From contig JAIPJH010000029.1 in NCBI GenBank assembly GCA_021734245.1, positions 1 to 32,260 on the forward strand: a stretch of 32,260 bases of DNA, given 5' to 3'. How positions within the stretch are numbered: the stretch's first letter is position 1; the number at the start of each line of letters is the position of its first letter. Positions 16,697-25,031 of this stretch are shown here, piece after piece. A program made the position numbers and the translations under genes. Below the pieces are notes generated by a model. It made no database searches, had not been told where the DNA came from, and worked only from the letters and a program-made list of their open reading frames with translations. Source of the stretch: Candidatus Cloacimonadota bacterium. GTDB taxonomy: Bacteria; Cloacimonadota; Cloacimonadia; Cloacimonadales; TCS61.

Positions 16697-17389
16697 ATGG
16701 ATCCCAAACTTTATGTAGTTGCTACTCCGATCGGTAATCCCGACGATATAACTCTGCGTGCTTTAAAAGTGCTGAAAGAAGTAGATTTCGTGATTTGTGA
16801 AGAATATAAACCCGGCAGCAAACTTCTGCGATTCTACGAAATAAAAAAGCCACTGGAACTTTTGAACGAACATAATGAAAAAGAGCAAAGCAAAATTCTG
16901 TTGGATCGAATTTTAATCGAAGGAAAATCCGCTGCTCTCATCAGTGATGCCGGCACACCACTTTTTGCCGATCCCGGCAATACGCTGGTTTGGCAATGTC
17001 ACCAAAACGGTATTCCCGTTATTCCGATTCCGGGCGCATCTTCTATCATGGCAGCTCTCATGGGATCCGGTCTGCCAGTAGAAAAGTTCCTTTATTACGG
17101 ATTTCTACCTGCCAATACCGAAAAAAGATTGGCAGCTTTGAAGAATGTTCCTACCCATTTAAATGTAATTTTCTTGGAAGCACCTTATAGATTGAAGCCA
17201 CTTCTGCGTGATTTCAGGAAAATTTTAGGAAATCAGCGACAGGCAATAATAGCTTACAAGCTTACTCAATCGGAAGAGAAATTTTACTGGGGAAATCTGA
17301 AGGAGCTGGCAATTCAAACTCAAACTTTGCCTAAAGGTGAATTCGTTTTTATTCTGAAAAAACTGGAGTCAAACCGGAAGAGAAAGTGA
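16697..17389 (+). CDS. rsmI: RsmI-like SAM-dependent methyltransferase (tetrapyrrole methylase fold)
   Basis: RsmI 2'-O-methylates C1402 of 16S rRNA. The family signatures are VVATPIGNPDDITLRALKVLKEVD at the N-terminus, SDAGTPLFADPG, IPGASSIMAALMGSGLP, YYGFLPA, FLEAPYRL and the C-terminal KGEFVFIL. Two departures are notable. The usual (A/C)EDTR(R/H)T substrate-site segment reads CEEYKPG, and the protein has 230 residues against about 270-290, lacking the extra C-terminal domain. It may be the organism's RsmI or a paralogue with a different target. I chose the ATG two bases after the YfhO stop; the upstream in-frame TTG overlaps that stop. Confidence 0.75.
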   Translation: MDPKLYVVATPIGNPDDITLRALKVLKEVDFVICEEYKPGSKLLRFYEIKKPLELLNEHNEKEQSKILLDRILIEGKSAALISDAGTPLFADPGNTLVWQCHQNGIPVIPIPGASSIMAALMGSGLPVEKFLYYGFLPANTEKRLAALKNVPTHLNVIFLEAPYRLKPLLRDFRKILGNQRQAIIAYKLTQSEEKFYWGNLKELAIQTQTLPKGEFVFILKKLESNRKRK

Positions 17390-17401
17390 TTGCCACTCCC
17401 A

Positions 17402-17497
17402 ATTTCCTCCCCGAAGCGTGAGGGAAATATAATAAAATCTAAATAATCATTTTCTTCCCTGTCTGGGGAAGATGTCCCGAAAAATCGGGACAGTTGG
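17402..17497 (+). repeat. Composite palindromic repeat, family 1, copy A (three hairpins)
   Basis: Three stem-loops stand in a row: 17402-17428 (one bulge), 17454-17471 (6-bp stem) and 17473-17492 (8-bp stem TGTCCCGA / TCGGGACA with an AAAA loop). The last two follow the order stem 1, GATG, stem 2, then a GGAG-containing tail, as in the copies at 24044 and 28613. The repeat ends directly before the ribosome binding site of the lipid kinase gene. Confidence 0.6.
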
Positions 17498-17513
17498 AGC
17501 GAAGGAAAATAAT

Positions 17514-18410
17514 ATGAACACAAAATGGTTTTTAATTGCAAATGCAACAGCCGGCCGTGGTAAAACAGGTCGTAAGATCAGTGAGTTGATCAAATCTTTG
17601 AATGAGCATAAATTTGATTTTGAGATCGAGCTGACAAAAACACCGCTGCATGCTACTGAACTGGCAAAAGAGGCAATCAAAAAAGAATACAGGAAAATTG
17701 TGGTTGTTGGTGGTGACGGCACTTTGAACGAAACAGTGAACGGCATTATGCAGAGCGGAAAGCAAAATGAAATTAAACTTGGTTTGATCCCCGAAGGTGG
17801 TGGAAATGATTTTGCCATGAACTTCAAACTTTCTAATAACATCGATAAAGCAATTGAACTTTTGAAGAGAGAAAAAACCTGCAAAGTAGATATAGGAAAA
17901 ATCGAGGATTACTTTTTTATCAATGCTCTGGGGCTTGGATTCGATGCCCAGGTTGCGCTTATTTCGCGTAGTATTAAACATCTGAATGGCTTGCCCAGAT
18001 ATCTGGTGGCAGTAATTCGAGCCTTGGTGAAGCTGCAGAAATTTGAAGCTGAGATCACATTGGATAACTGCACTTTAAAGAAACCATTTTTACTATTTTC
18101 TATCGGAAACGGGCTTTCTACCGGTGGAGGATTTTTACTCACTCCGGAAGCTCGTGTAAATGACGGTCTTCTGGATATTTGTTTGATCCAGGATGTTACC
18201 AGAAGGCGCATTCTTAGTTTACTGCCAAAAGCCATAAAAGGTCAACATCTCAAAGAGCCGGAAGTTATTATTCATCAAAGCAAAAAGATCCATGTGAAAA
18301 CCGATAAAAAACTTCCCATCTATTTTGATGGTGAGCTTCCTGAGTTGAAGCATCCATTTAATTTTACAATCGAAATTCTTCCAAAACAAATAGAGTTTAT
18401 TACAGGATAG
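17514..18410 (+). CDS. Diacylglycerol kinase family lipid kinase (YegS/DgkB type)
   Basis: This 298-residue cytosolic or membrane-peripheral kinase has the DAGK catalytic signature. Its nucleotide-binding motif is VVVGGDGTLNETVNG (GGDGT at 66-70) and the second conserved loop is IPEGGGNDF (GGGNDF at 95-100). ANATAGRGKTGR is at the N-terminus, and the C-terminal beta-sandwich contains GNGLSTGGGFLLTPEARVNDGLLDICLI. It phosphorylates a diacylglycerol or similar lipid using ATP, probably in phospholipid recycling. A longer frame back to 17472 exists, but the ATG at 17514 has AAGGA seven bases upstream and starts exactly at the conserved domain. The 124-base gap before it is filled with repeat hairpins. 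Confidence 0.9.
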   Translation: MNTKWFLIANATAGRGKTGRKISELIKSLNEHKFDFEIELTKTPLHATELAKEAIKKEYRKIVVVGGDGTLNETVNGIMQSGKQNEIKLGLIPEGGGNDFAMNFKLSNNIDKAIELLKREKTCKVDIGKIEDYFFINALGLGFDAQVALISRSIKHLNGLPRYLVAVIRALVKLQKFEAEITLDNCTLKKPFLLFSIGNGLSTGGGFLLTPEARVNDGLLDICLIQDVTRRRILSLLPKAIKGQHLKEPEVIIHQSKKIHVKTDKKLPIYFDGELPELKHPFNFTIEILPKQIEFITG

Positions 18411-18528
18411 TCTTTTATATTTTTGATAAACTCGACAATTCACGATTTATCATAATTATAAAACATTTAACCTAAAGCCAAAAATCTAATCTCTTTATTT
18501 CCAACCAATTAGCTCACACCCTCTGGAA

Positions 18529-18544
18529 TGGCACAAGAAATGCA
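18529..18544 (+). promoter_or_regulatory. Sigma-54 (-24/-12) promoter of the TSNG-repeat protein gene
   Basis: The sequence TGGCACAAGAAATGCA has GG and GC separated by exactly ten bases and differs at two of fifteen positions from the site at 8383. The expected start point near 18,555 is about 26 bases before the ATG, the same geometry as the other site. Upstream, GATAAA (18425-18430) and TTTATC (18446-18451) form an inverted repeat roughly 115 bases before the start point. It is a possible activator site, but a weak claim. Confidence 0.8.
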
Positions 18545-18580
18545 GTTACTATTGGTAGAAGTGAATTTTGGAGGAAGAAG

Positions 18581-19483
18581 ATGAAAAAGATAATAATATT
18601 TTTAGCAATTTTATCTATAGCTGTTCTGTTATATGGAATTTCTCAAACGCGTGAAATCAACAAAACTTTCGAAGTAACAGATAATACGGAGCTGAACTTG
18701 GATAACATCAATGGTCCTATAAATATCGCTGGCTGGGATAAAGATTACATCGACGTAACAATAATCAAAAAAACTACCAACGGTGATGAGGAATTAGAAA
18801 AAGTTGAAGTAAATTTTACACATGAGAAGGATCTGACAATTGAAACCAAATTCTTGGAAAAAAATGCCAAAGTAAGTGTAAGTTATGATCTCAGCGTCCC
18901 ACGCTTTATTATGCTGAAGAACATCCACACTTCCAATGGCAGTATCAGCTTGCAAGATGTAGGAGTTGTAGATCAGGTTTCTACTTCAAATGGTTCGATA
19001 AATCTGGAGAAATGCGAAGGAAAGATCACAGCAGATACCAGTAATGGAACTATCAAAGCAAACGAAATAAACGGTTCTGTATTTGCCTACACATCAAATG
19101 GCAGGATCAGGTTAGAAAATGTAACAGGTCTCGTTGATGCCAAAACATCAAACGGCAGCGTTAAATTATTTAATGTGGCAGCTATTGAAAATGCAAAGAC
19201 TTCCAATGGTTCAATAAAAGCTCATCTTGCCAGTTTACCCACCGACACAAATCTTCGTACAAGTAATGGCTCAATTACTGTTTTTCTTTCGGAAAATTTG
19301 AATGCCGATATTAAAGCATCTACCTCCAATGGAAAAGTTAAGCTTCACGATTATCAAATACTTGCCAGCGATATTTCCAAATCCTATGTTTCAGGTTCTA
19401 TTGGAAATGGTGGAAATCTTCTTAGATTGAGCACATCGAACGCCAGCATTAATATTTATAATGAAAGAGATATCCAATTCTAA
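18581..19483 (+). CDS. Exported TSNG-repeat (DUF4097-like) adhesin-like protein
   Basis: This 300-residue protein has a signal peptide or N-terminal anchor (hydrophobic residues 3-18). From about residue 120 to the C-terminus there are nine imperfect repeats of 18-20 residues (one longer), each opening with TSNG or TSNA followed by a short beta strand (SISL, SINL, TIKA, RIRL, SVKL, SIKA and so on). Such T/S-N-G ladders are typical of the DUF4097 putative-adhesin family and should form a stacked beta-solenoid. No sorting module of the NYPNPFNP type is present. GGAGGAAG precedes the ATG. It has its own sigma-54 promoter upstream and an intrinsic terminator downstream, so it forms a single-gene unit under inducible control. 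Its ligand or role is unknown. Confidence 0.85.
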   Translation: MKKIIIFLAILSIAVLLYGISQTREINKTFEVTDNTELNLDNINGPINIAGWDKDYIDVTIIKKTTNGDEELEKVEVNFTHEKDLTIETKFLEKNAKVSVSYDLSVPRFIMLKNIHTSNGSISLQDVGVVDQVSTSNGSINLEKCEGKITADTSNGTIKANEINGSVFAYTSNGRIRLENVTGLVDAKTSNGSVKLFNVAAIENAKTSNGSIKAHLASLPTDTNLRTSNGSITVFLSENLNADIKASTSNGKVKLHDYQILASDISKSYVSGSIGNGGNLLRLSTSNASINIYNERDIQF

Positions 19484-19542
19484 ACAATCTTCTCTGATGA
19501 GAAATAAATAAAAGCATTGATTCCCCCCATATGATCAATGAC

Positions 19543-19570
19543 AAGCCCCGAAATTTTCGGGGCTTTTTTT
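19543..19570 (+). terminator. Intrinsic terminator of the TSNG-repeat gene
   Basis: A GC-rich stem (19543-19551 with 19557-19565) includes GCCCCG / CGGGGC and is followed by a run of seven T. It lies 59 bases past the stop codon. Confidence 0.92.
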
Positions 19571-19907
19571 GTTGCATAACTCTGAAATGGCTCTCTTTCA
19601 AAAAATTCTTTCACTTGAGACTTTCAGGGTTGGAATCAAAATAATCCGGAAGGTTTTTACTTGCATCTCCCAAAAAAATTGGCTGATATAAACCTAACTT
19701 ATTGTTATAAAGGAAATTATTTCTATTTTGTTCGTCCAAAACCTCATCCAGTAAAGTCCACGAATTTATTCGCGGGATGCGTGGAAAGTTTTTACATTTG
19801 ACAGATAATTTCCTATTCTAATCCTGAACAATATCACCCTGAGTGATTCCGATTCATCGGAATTGTATTGAAGGGCGTGGTAGTAAATTTATATTTTGAG
19901 GAAAAAA
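19571..19907. other. Gene-free spacer before rarA
   Basis: No coding region is apparent. It contains an imperfect hairpin at 19757-19777 (inner arms CGAAT / ATTCG), a TTGACA at 19798 without a convincing -10 element, and the palindromic repeat at 19834-19880. The rest is unremarkable AT-rich sequence. Confidence 0.5.
19834..19880 (+). repeat. Palindromic repeat, family 2, copy 1
   Basis: The outer arms (CACCCT near 19835, AGGGCGTG near 19872) are complementary with one mismatch. The centre is an inner stem ATTCCGAT / ATCGGAAT (19846-19863). The flanks CCTGAGTGAT and TGTAtTGAAGG match the inverted copy at 28310, while the inner stem differs. Confidence 0.6.
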
Positions 19908-21224
19908 ATGACAAATCAGATTTCATTATTTGAAGAAACGAAAAAACCGACCAATGTACCTCTGGCAGAGAAGATCAGACCGCATGAATTGGAACAGATC
20001 TATGGACAACATAAGCTGCTGGAAGAAGGTTCACAACTTCGTAACATGATAGAAAACGACATCTACAGTTCTTTCATTTTGTGGGGTCCTCCCGGAACCG
20101 GAAAAACCACGATAGCGCGAGTGATCGAATCTAAAACATCACATCGTTTCATTTCTTTCAGTGCTGTTCTTTCGAGCATCAAAGATGTGAAAGCCGTGAT
20201 GAAAGAAGCTGAATACAATCTGAAAGCACACAACAAAGGTACTATTCTTTTCATCGATGAGATCCATCGTTTCAACAAATCTCAACAAGATGCGTTTCTG
20301 CATTACATCGAATCCGGTGCTGTTATTCTGATCGGAGCTACAACCGAAAATCCTTCCTTCGAAGTTATTTCGGCTTTGCTTTCCCGCTGCAATGTTTTTG
20401 TGCTTCAGCAGCTGTCAGATGAAGATATCATCAAGATCATTCAGCGTGCTTTGGAAGCACTTTCTGTCGATGTAAAATTTGAAGAAAAAACACTTCCCTA
20501 CTTAGCAGAACTTTGTGGTGGCGATGCTCGAAAAGCTCTGAATTATCTGGAAATTATTTTGCAGAATATCAAAGAAGAAAAACTGATCGATGTTAAATTT
20601 ATTTCTAAAATCCTCAGCCGCAAAGCAATGTTTTACGATAAAGACCGCGAGGAACATTACAATGTGATCTCGGCTCTGCATAAATCTTTACGCGGCAGCG
20701 ATCCGCAGGCTGGTTTATATTGGCTGGCCCGCATGCTGGAAGCCGGTGAAGATCCGTTGTACGTGGCGCGCAGATTGGTGCGGTTTGCTTCCGAAGATGT
20801 AGGGCTGACCGATCCGAATGCTCTGGTACAGGCAATTGCAGTAAAAGATACCTGTCATTTTCTGGGAATGCCGGAAGCAAACGTTGCGCTGGCGCAACTG
20901 GTGGTCTATCTGGCCACCGCACCAAAAAGTAATGCACTCTATTCTGCTTATAAAAAAGCTGCTTCAGATGCCCAGAAAACCAGTCATCTTGGCGTGCCGC
21001 TTCATATCAGGAATGCACCGACAAAATTAATGAAAAATCTTGATTACGGCAAAAATTACACCTACGATCACATGCATGAAAATGCCTACAATTATCAAAA
21101 ATATTTTCCCGATAAAATGGCTGAAAAATCATATTATCAACCTTCCAAATTCGGTTATGAAAAAGAAATCCAAAAACGCTTGGACTGGTGGAAAAAATTA
21201 CGGGATGAGCAGGAAAACAATTAA
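19908..21224 (+). CDS. rarA: Replication-associated recombination protein A (AAA+ ATPase)
   Basis: This 438-residue protein of the RarA/MgsA/WRNIP1 family is a clamp-loader-like AAA+ ATPase that works at stalled replication forks. Walker A is GPPGTGKTT (K66) and Walker B FIDEIHRFN (DEIH 117-120). Sensor 1 is GATTENPSFEV and arginine-finger region LLSRC. The C-terminal tetramerisation domain has DPQAGLYWLARMLEAGEDPLYVARR and SEDVGLTDP. An N-terminal QISLF (residues 4-8) resembles the beta-clamp-binding consensus. I chose the ATG over the TTG at 19896 because GAGGA lies about 6 bases before it. The gene appears monocistronic. Confidence 0.95.
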   Translation: MTNQISLFEETKKPTNVPLAEKIRPHELEQIYGQHKLLEEGSQLRNMIENDIYSSFILWGPPGTGKTTIARVIESKTSHRFISFSAVLSSIKDVKAVMKEAEYNLKAHNKGTILFIDEIHRFNKSQQDAFLHYIESGAVILIGATTENPSFEVISALLSRCNVFVLQQLSDEDIIKIIQRALEALSVDVKFEEKTLPYLAELCGGDARKALNYLEIILQNIKEEKLIDVKFISKILSRKAMFYDKDREEHYNVISALHKSLRGSDPQAGLYWLARMLEAGEDPLYVARRLVRFASEDVGLTDPNALVQAIAVKDTCHFLGMPEANVALAQLVVYLATAPKSNALYSAYKKAASDAQKTSHLGVPLHIRNAPTKLMKNLDYGKNYTYDHMHENAYNYQKYFPDKMAEKSYYQPSKFGYEKEIQKRLDWWKKLRDEQENN

Positions 21225-21254
21225 ATTCTTGACTCTCTTATTTTTTACTACAAT

Positions 21255-21281
21255 TTGACTTGCATAATCTATAAATAAAAT
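21255..21281 (+). promoter_or_regulatory. Candidate promoter of the exported TPR gene
   Basis: TTGACT (21255-21260) and TAAAAT (21276-21281) are separated by 15 bases, 24 bases before the start codon. The -10 matches five of six consensus bases; the spacer is shorter than the usual 17. Confidence 0.35.
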
Positions 21282-21305
21282 AGATGCGGCAAACACGGAG
21301 GGGAT

Positions 21306-23123
21306 ATGTTTAAAGCATTCAGACGTCTTTTTTTAATTGTTTCTATTCTAATTTTATTTTCAACTATTTTATCTGCTGAATTCCTTTTACAAAAGGGAAA
21401 CCTATTTCGAGAAGATCGTTTTGTAGAAATAGATCTGAACACCGTAAATCAGTTGCAGGTAATTTTTCAGATTGATCCCATTGATTGGGAATTGCCCAAA
21501 AATGTTATTGAGATAGTAAACGAAAATTTGAAAATTATTCAAAATGATAAAAAAATAAAAATAACGGATACAAAAGCTTTTGATAATTATCTACTGATCA
21601 GTTTTTCAAGAAGTAATTTAAATATCTTTGAAGATTTTGAATTCCATAATTCAGAAAATACACTTCCTTTTTCCATTGCTGAAAAAGATTGGCCGGATTA
21701 TGATGAGTATCACGATTATTATAATAAAGCTCTCGATTTTGCTATCGATATGGATTACAAATCTGCTTTTTCATCATTAACAAATTTTCTGGTTAATGAT
21801 AAAAACATTGAACAATTCAGTTTCACTTCCAAAGCCAGAGATAAAGCAGGTGAATGCATTGAAGATTATTTTAAAAATAAACAAGTTTTTCTGGATACTC
21901 ATAAAATTAAAAACAGCAAAGAATTAAAGCAAACTGCCATCTCAGAAATCGATAGTTTGATCATCAAATTGCAGGAAGCAGATCAACTTTTTACTGTTTA
22001 TTATGATTTCTATCCTGAAAGTGAACTGAAACAAAACAACGAGCAGATAATTGCCGATTATCAGAGTTATCTGACAAATTTGAAGACGCGCTATTTCAAC
22101 GAGGTTCAGACCATTTTTATCGATCAGGATTACAGCTCCAATAAGTTTAAAATGTTGTTGGACAGCTTGGTTCGTTCACTTTGTTATAAAGATTCGTTTT
22201 GCCTTATCAGTGAATACAATGCTGCGAACATGAATTATATGAATTCCAAGCCCGATTTGAAAAGTAAATTGGAAAATCTGGAATGGTTGAATTTCTTTGA
22301 GCGCTTGATAAAAGCGGTAAATGTTAACATTGAAAACGAGGGATATTTTCTGAATCAGGAATGTATAGAAAGCCTTAAGAACAAAGAAATAAATGCTCCA
22401 CAACCTTATTATCCTATCTTGCAAACTTTGCATTTTGCTCTGCAGGAAAATTGGACTGATTTCAACTTGAAAATTAATGAAGCTATCGAAAGATGTGCTG
22501 ATCTTGAACTTTTACACCTTTTGGAAAGAATGAGAATTGCTTATATCGCTGAAGTCATTTTGAATATTGATGAAAATGTCATTTACGAGATTAATGGTGG
22601 AATTAAGCATCTAAATCTAAATGATTATGAACAGGCAAAAGCAGCCTTTCAGAAAGCAAAAAACTGGCAGAGTAATTTTGCTGTTCCCGATTTGATGCTG
22701 GGAAAACTTTCTATGAAAATGGGAGAATTTGCCAAAGCAGAAATTTATTTTGATAACGCCATAATGAAGCAGCAACAATACCTGGAACCGATCTATGCAA
22801 AACTTGATCTTTTAATAAAAAATGAAAATTATGATGACGCTCTTAAACTTTTGAATGCCGCTTTAACTGCCAATTCCTGGAATAAATATTACTTGCTGGG
22901 AAATCTCAATCTTAAACAAAATAATTTCAAAAAAGCCAAAGAATATCTGGAAATGGCAGCGAATATTAATTCCAACAATTTTGATCTTATGATTTTTTTA
23001 GGCGATTCATATAAAAATTTAACCGACAAAGACAAAGCTGAAATGTATTATAAAAAAGCGGGTTTTTTAAATCCGGAAAATGAACTTTTCAGGGATAGAA
23101 TGCAGGCTTTGAAATCTGAATAG
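21306..23123 (+). CDS. Exported TPR-repeat protein of unknown function
   Basis: This 605-residue protein has a signal peptide (about residues 1-25, core LFLIVSILILFSTILSA). The N-terminal 100 residues are a beta-rich region without a recognised fold. A long helical middle (about 120-420) follows. The C-terminus (about 430-600) has clear tetratricopeptide repeats, for example LNLNDYEQAKAAFQKA, MGEFAKAEIYFDNAI, YLLGNLNLKQNNFKKAKEYL and KDKAEMYYKKAGFLNPEN. It probably serves as a periplasmic or outer-membrane-associated scaffold. GGAGGGG lies directly before the ATG. The radical SAM gene begins 10 bases after its stop, so they may share a transcript although no functional link is obvious. Confidence 0.8.
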   Translation: MFKAFRRLFLIVSILILFSTILSAEFLLQKGNLFREDRFVEIDLNTVNQLQVIFQIDPIDWELPKNVIEIVNENLKIIQNDKKIKITDTKAFDNYLLISFSRSNLNIFEDFEFHNSENTLPFSIAEKDWPDYDEYHDYYNKALDFAIDMDYKSAFSSLTNFLVNDKNIEQFSFTSKARDKAGECIEDYFKNKQVFLDTHKIKNSKELKQTAISEIDSLIIKLQEADQLFTVYYDFYPESELKQNNEQIIADYQSYLTNLKTRYFNEVQTIFIDQDYSSNKFKMLLDSLVRSLCYKDSFCLISEYNAANMNYMNSKPDLKSKLENLEWLNFFERLIKAVNVNIENEGYFLNQECIESLKNKEINAPQPYYPILQTLHFALQENWTDFNLKINEAIERCADLELLHLLERMRIAYIAEVILNIDENVIYEINGGIKHLNLNDYEQAKAAFQKAKNWQSNFAVPDLMLGKLSMKMGEFAKAEIYFDNAIMKQQQYLEPIYAKLDLLIKNENYDDALKLLNAALTANSWNKYYLLGNLNLKQNNFKKAKEYLEMAANINSNNFDLMIFLGDSYKNLTDKDKAEMYYKKAGFLNPENELFRDRMQALKSE

Positions 23124-23133
23124 TTTTGATTAT

Positions 23134-24015
23134 TTGAAAAAATTTAAAATCACTCCCATAAAAGCCAAAAAACTGCTGGGACACGTAAAGCAACCAGACG
23201 ACTGGTTTGGTTTGAAATACAACATGAACCTCTATCGAGGCTGCCAGCATCAATGTATCTATTGTGATACGCGCAGCGAATGTTACCAGATCGAAGATTT
23301 TGAAAATGAAATTCTCTACAAAGAAAATGCTGTCGAACTTTTACGCATAGAATTAGCTTCTAAACGGGTCGTTGGCACTATCGGTTTAGGTTCCATGAAC
23401 GATCCTTACCAACCAATTGAAACCGAGCTGAAACTAACTCATAAAGCATTGGAAGTGATCGCTGAATTTGGTTTTCCTCTCCATATAATTACCAAAAGTG
23501 TTCTGGTTTTGAACGATCTGGAAATCCTGAAAAAGATCAATCGGGTTTATGCCACAGTCAGTTTTACGATCACAACTACCGATGATGACTTGTCAAAGAT
23601 CATCGAACCGCGAGCATCGCTCTCTTCCGAAAGATATGATGCCATGAAAATACTTTCCGAGAATGGAATTCAAACCGGGATTTCCATGATGCCGATCCTG
23701 CCATTTATTGAAGATAATGTGAAAAACATTTCTGACATCGTGGAAAAAGCTAATTTAGCAGGAGTAAAATACATCATCCCTGCTTTCGGCATGACAATGC
23801 GAGATCGGCAGCGACAATATTTTTACAAAAAACTGGACGAATATTTTCCTGGTATCAAACAGAAATATATTCATAAATTTGGAGGAAATTATAGTTGTGG
23901 AGTGGAAAATTATCAGGAACTGAAAAAAGTATTTCAGGAAAAATGCCATGAATATGGAATTTCAACACGAATAATTCCATTTAAAAAGAAAGCTGAACAA
24001 TTGAGGATATTTTGA
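23134..24015 (+). CDS. SPL-family radical SAM protein
   Basis: This 293-residue radical SAM enzyme of the spore-photoproduct-lyase-like family has the iron-sulfur motif CxxxCxxC at C37, C41 and C44 (RGCQHQCIYCDTRSEC). Other family segments are GSMNDPYQPIE, HIITKS, TVSFTITTTDDDLSKIIEPRA and GISMMPILPFIEDN. The true substrate of these non-sporulating homologues is unknown. The start is a TTG 10 bases after the preceding stop with no strong ribosome binding site; the next methionine (residue 31) is only six residues before the cluster motif, so the TTG start is needed. Expression probably depends on coupling to the upstream TPR gene. Confidence 0.85.
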   Translation: MKKFKITPIKAKKLLGHVKQPDDWFGLKYNMNLYRGCQHQCIYCDTRSECYQIEDFENEILYKENAVELLRIELASKRVVGTIGLGSMNDPYQPIETELKLTHKALEVIAEFGFPLHIITKSVLVLNDLEILKKINRVYATVSFTITTTDDDLSKIIEPRASLSSERYDAMKILSENGIQTGISMMPILPFIEDNVKNISDIVEKANLAGVKYIIPAFGMTMRDRQRQYFYKKLDEYFPGIKQKYIHKFGGNYSCGVENYQELKKVFQEKCHEYGISTRIIPFKKKAEQLRIF

Positions 24016-24043
24016 TGAAATATAAAATTTCTTTTTCCGCTTT

Positions 24044-24113
24044 AGCTCCCATGTTAAGGAGAGCTGTCAATCGTCTAAATTTTGTAAAAAGTTTAGACGA
24101 ATGACTGAGGGGT
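24044..24113 (+). repeat. Composite palindromic repeat, family 1, copy C
   Basis: Stem 1 (24044-24065, one bulge) is followed by a 14-bp stem 2 with one mismatch (24066-24079 with 24092-24105), then the tail TGAGGGGTT. The same order of parts occurs at 17454 and 28613. The tail's GAGGGG falls six bases before the GNAT gene's ATG and acts as its ribosome binding site. Confidence 0.6.
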
Positions 24114-24118
24114 TATAA

Positions 24119-24964
24119 ATGAAAAATCTAACCATAAAATCCATGAACAGAGCTGATCTTGATTTCATGATTGATCAGGCTGCCAATGAAGGTTGGAATC
24201 CCGGAATTTTCGATGCTGATACTTTTTATAAAACCGATCCGAATGGATATTTTCTGGCAGAAATAAATGGAAAACCAGTCGGTTGTATTTCGCTGGTAAA
24301 ATATGATAACACTTTTGCTTTTCTGGGTTTCTTTATCGTCATCGAATCCATGCGTGGTAAAGGTATTGGAATGAAACTTTGGCAGCAGGCAATAAATTAT
24401 GCAGGAAATTGTAATATCGGTTTGGATGGCGTGGTTGCACAGCAGGAAAATTATAAGAAAAGCAGTTTTAAATTTGCCTACAACAACAGCCGCTACGAAT
24501 TTATCAAACAAACAGAAATAAAAATGCCGGACGCTGTTAAGAATTTGAGAAATTTTGGCTTTGCAGAAATTCTTGAATACGACAAAATCTGCTTTCCAAC
24601 AAAACGAAAAACTTTCCTGAAAAATTGGCTGAAGCAAACAGATTCACTTTCATTTGGAATTCTACAAAACAACAAATTTTCCGGTTTCATTGTTATCCGT
24701 CCCTGCCGGGTCGGCTATAAGATCGGGTCACTTTTTGCTGATGATTTTGCGACTGCTGAAAAATTATTTTCCGCCGCTGTTTCACAAATTGATATCGGTC
24801 AAAAGGTTTATCTTGATATCCCCGAAATAAACCCGGAAGCAGTGAAATTTGTGCAGAAAAACAAAATGGAAAAAGTGTTCGAAACAGCCCGAATGTACAC
24901 TGGTTATTTTCCAAAAATCGACATCGATAAAATATTTGGAGTAACTACTTTCGAACTGGGTTAG
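24119..24964 (+). CDS. Two-domain GNAT family N-acetyltransferase
   Basis: This 281-residue cytosolic protein has an N-terminal GNAT domain (about 1-140) with the acetyl-CoA loop RGKGIGMKLWQQA after the FLGFFIVIESM strand. A second, smaller C-terminal domain follows (about 150-280, with SFGILQNNKFSGFIVIRPC and KVYLDIPEINPEAV), as in the YitH/Acetyltransf_18 class. The N-terminal segment DQAANEGWNPGIFDADTF is also typical of that class. The acyl acceptor is unknown. The start codon follows GAGGGG provided by the repeat copy just upstream. It lies in the same direction as the genes on both sides but is separated from the peptidase gene by 67 bases. Confidence 0.85.
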   Translation: MKNLTIKSMNRADLDFMIDQAANEGWNPGIFDADTFYKTDPNGYFLAEINGKPVGCISLVKYDNTFAFLGFFIVIESMRGKGIGMKLWQQAINYAGNCNIGLDGVVAQQENYKKSSFKFAYNNSRYEFIKQTEIKMPDAVKNLRNFGFAEILEYDKICFPTKRKTFLKNWLKQTDSLSFGILQNNKFSGFIVIRPCRVGYKIGSLFADDFATAEKLFSAAVSQIDIGQKVYLDIPEINPEAVKFVQKNKMEKVFETARMYTGYFPKIDIDKIFGVTTFELG

Positions 24965-25031
24965 AGAAAATTCCTTGTCAATCTGAATTCAAATTATCGC
25001 TTTGAATCAATAAATTTATTGGAGTATTATT

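Noticed and set aside
18935-19470. Regularly spaced short repeats that could be taken for a CRISPR array
   Set aside because: They are the codons of the TSNG protein repeats, in frame and degenerate at third positions, inside a clear gene.
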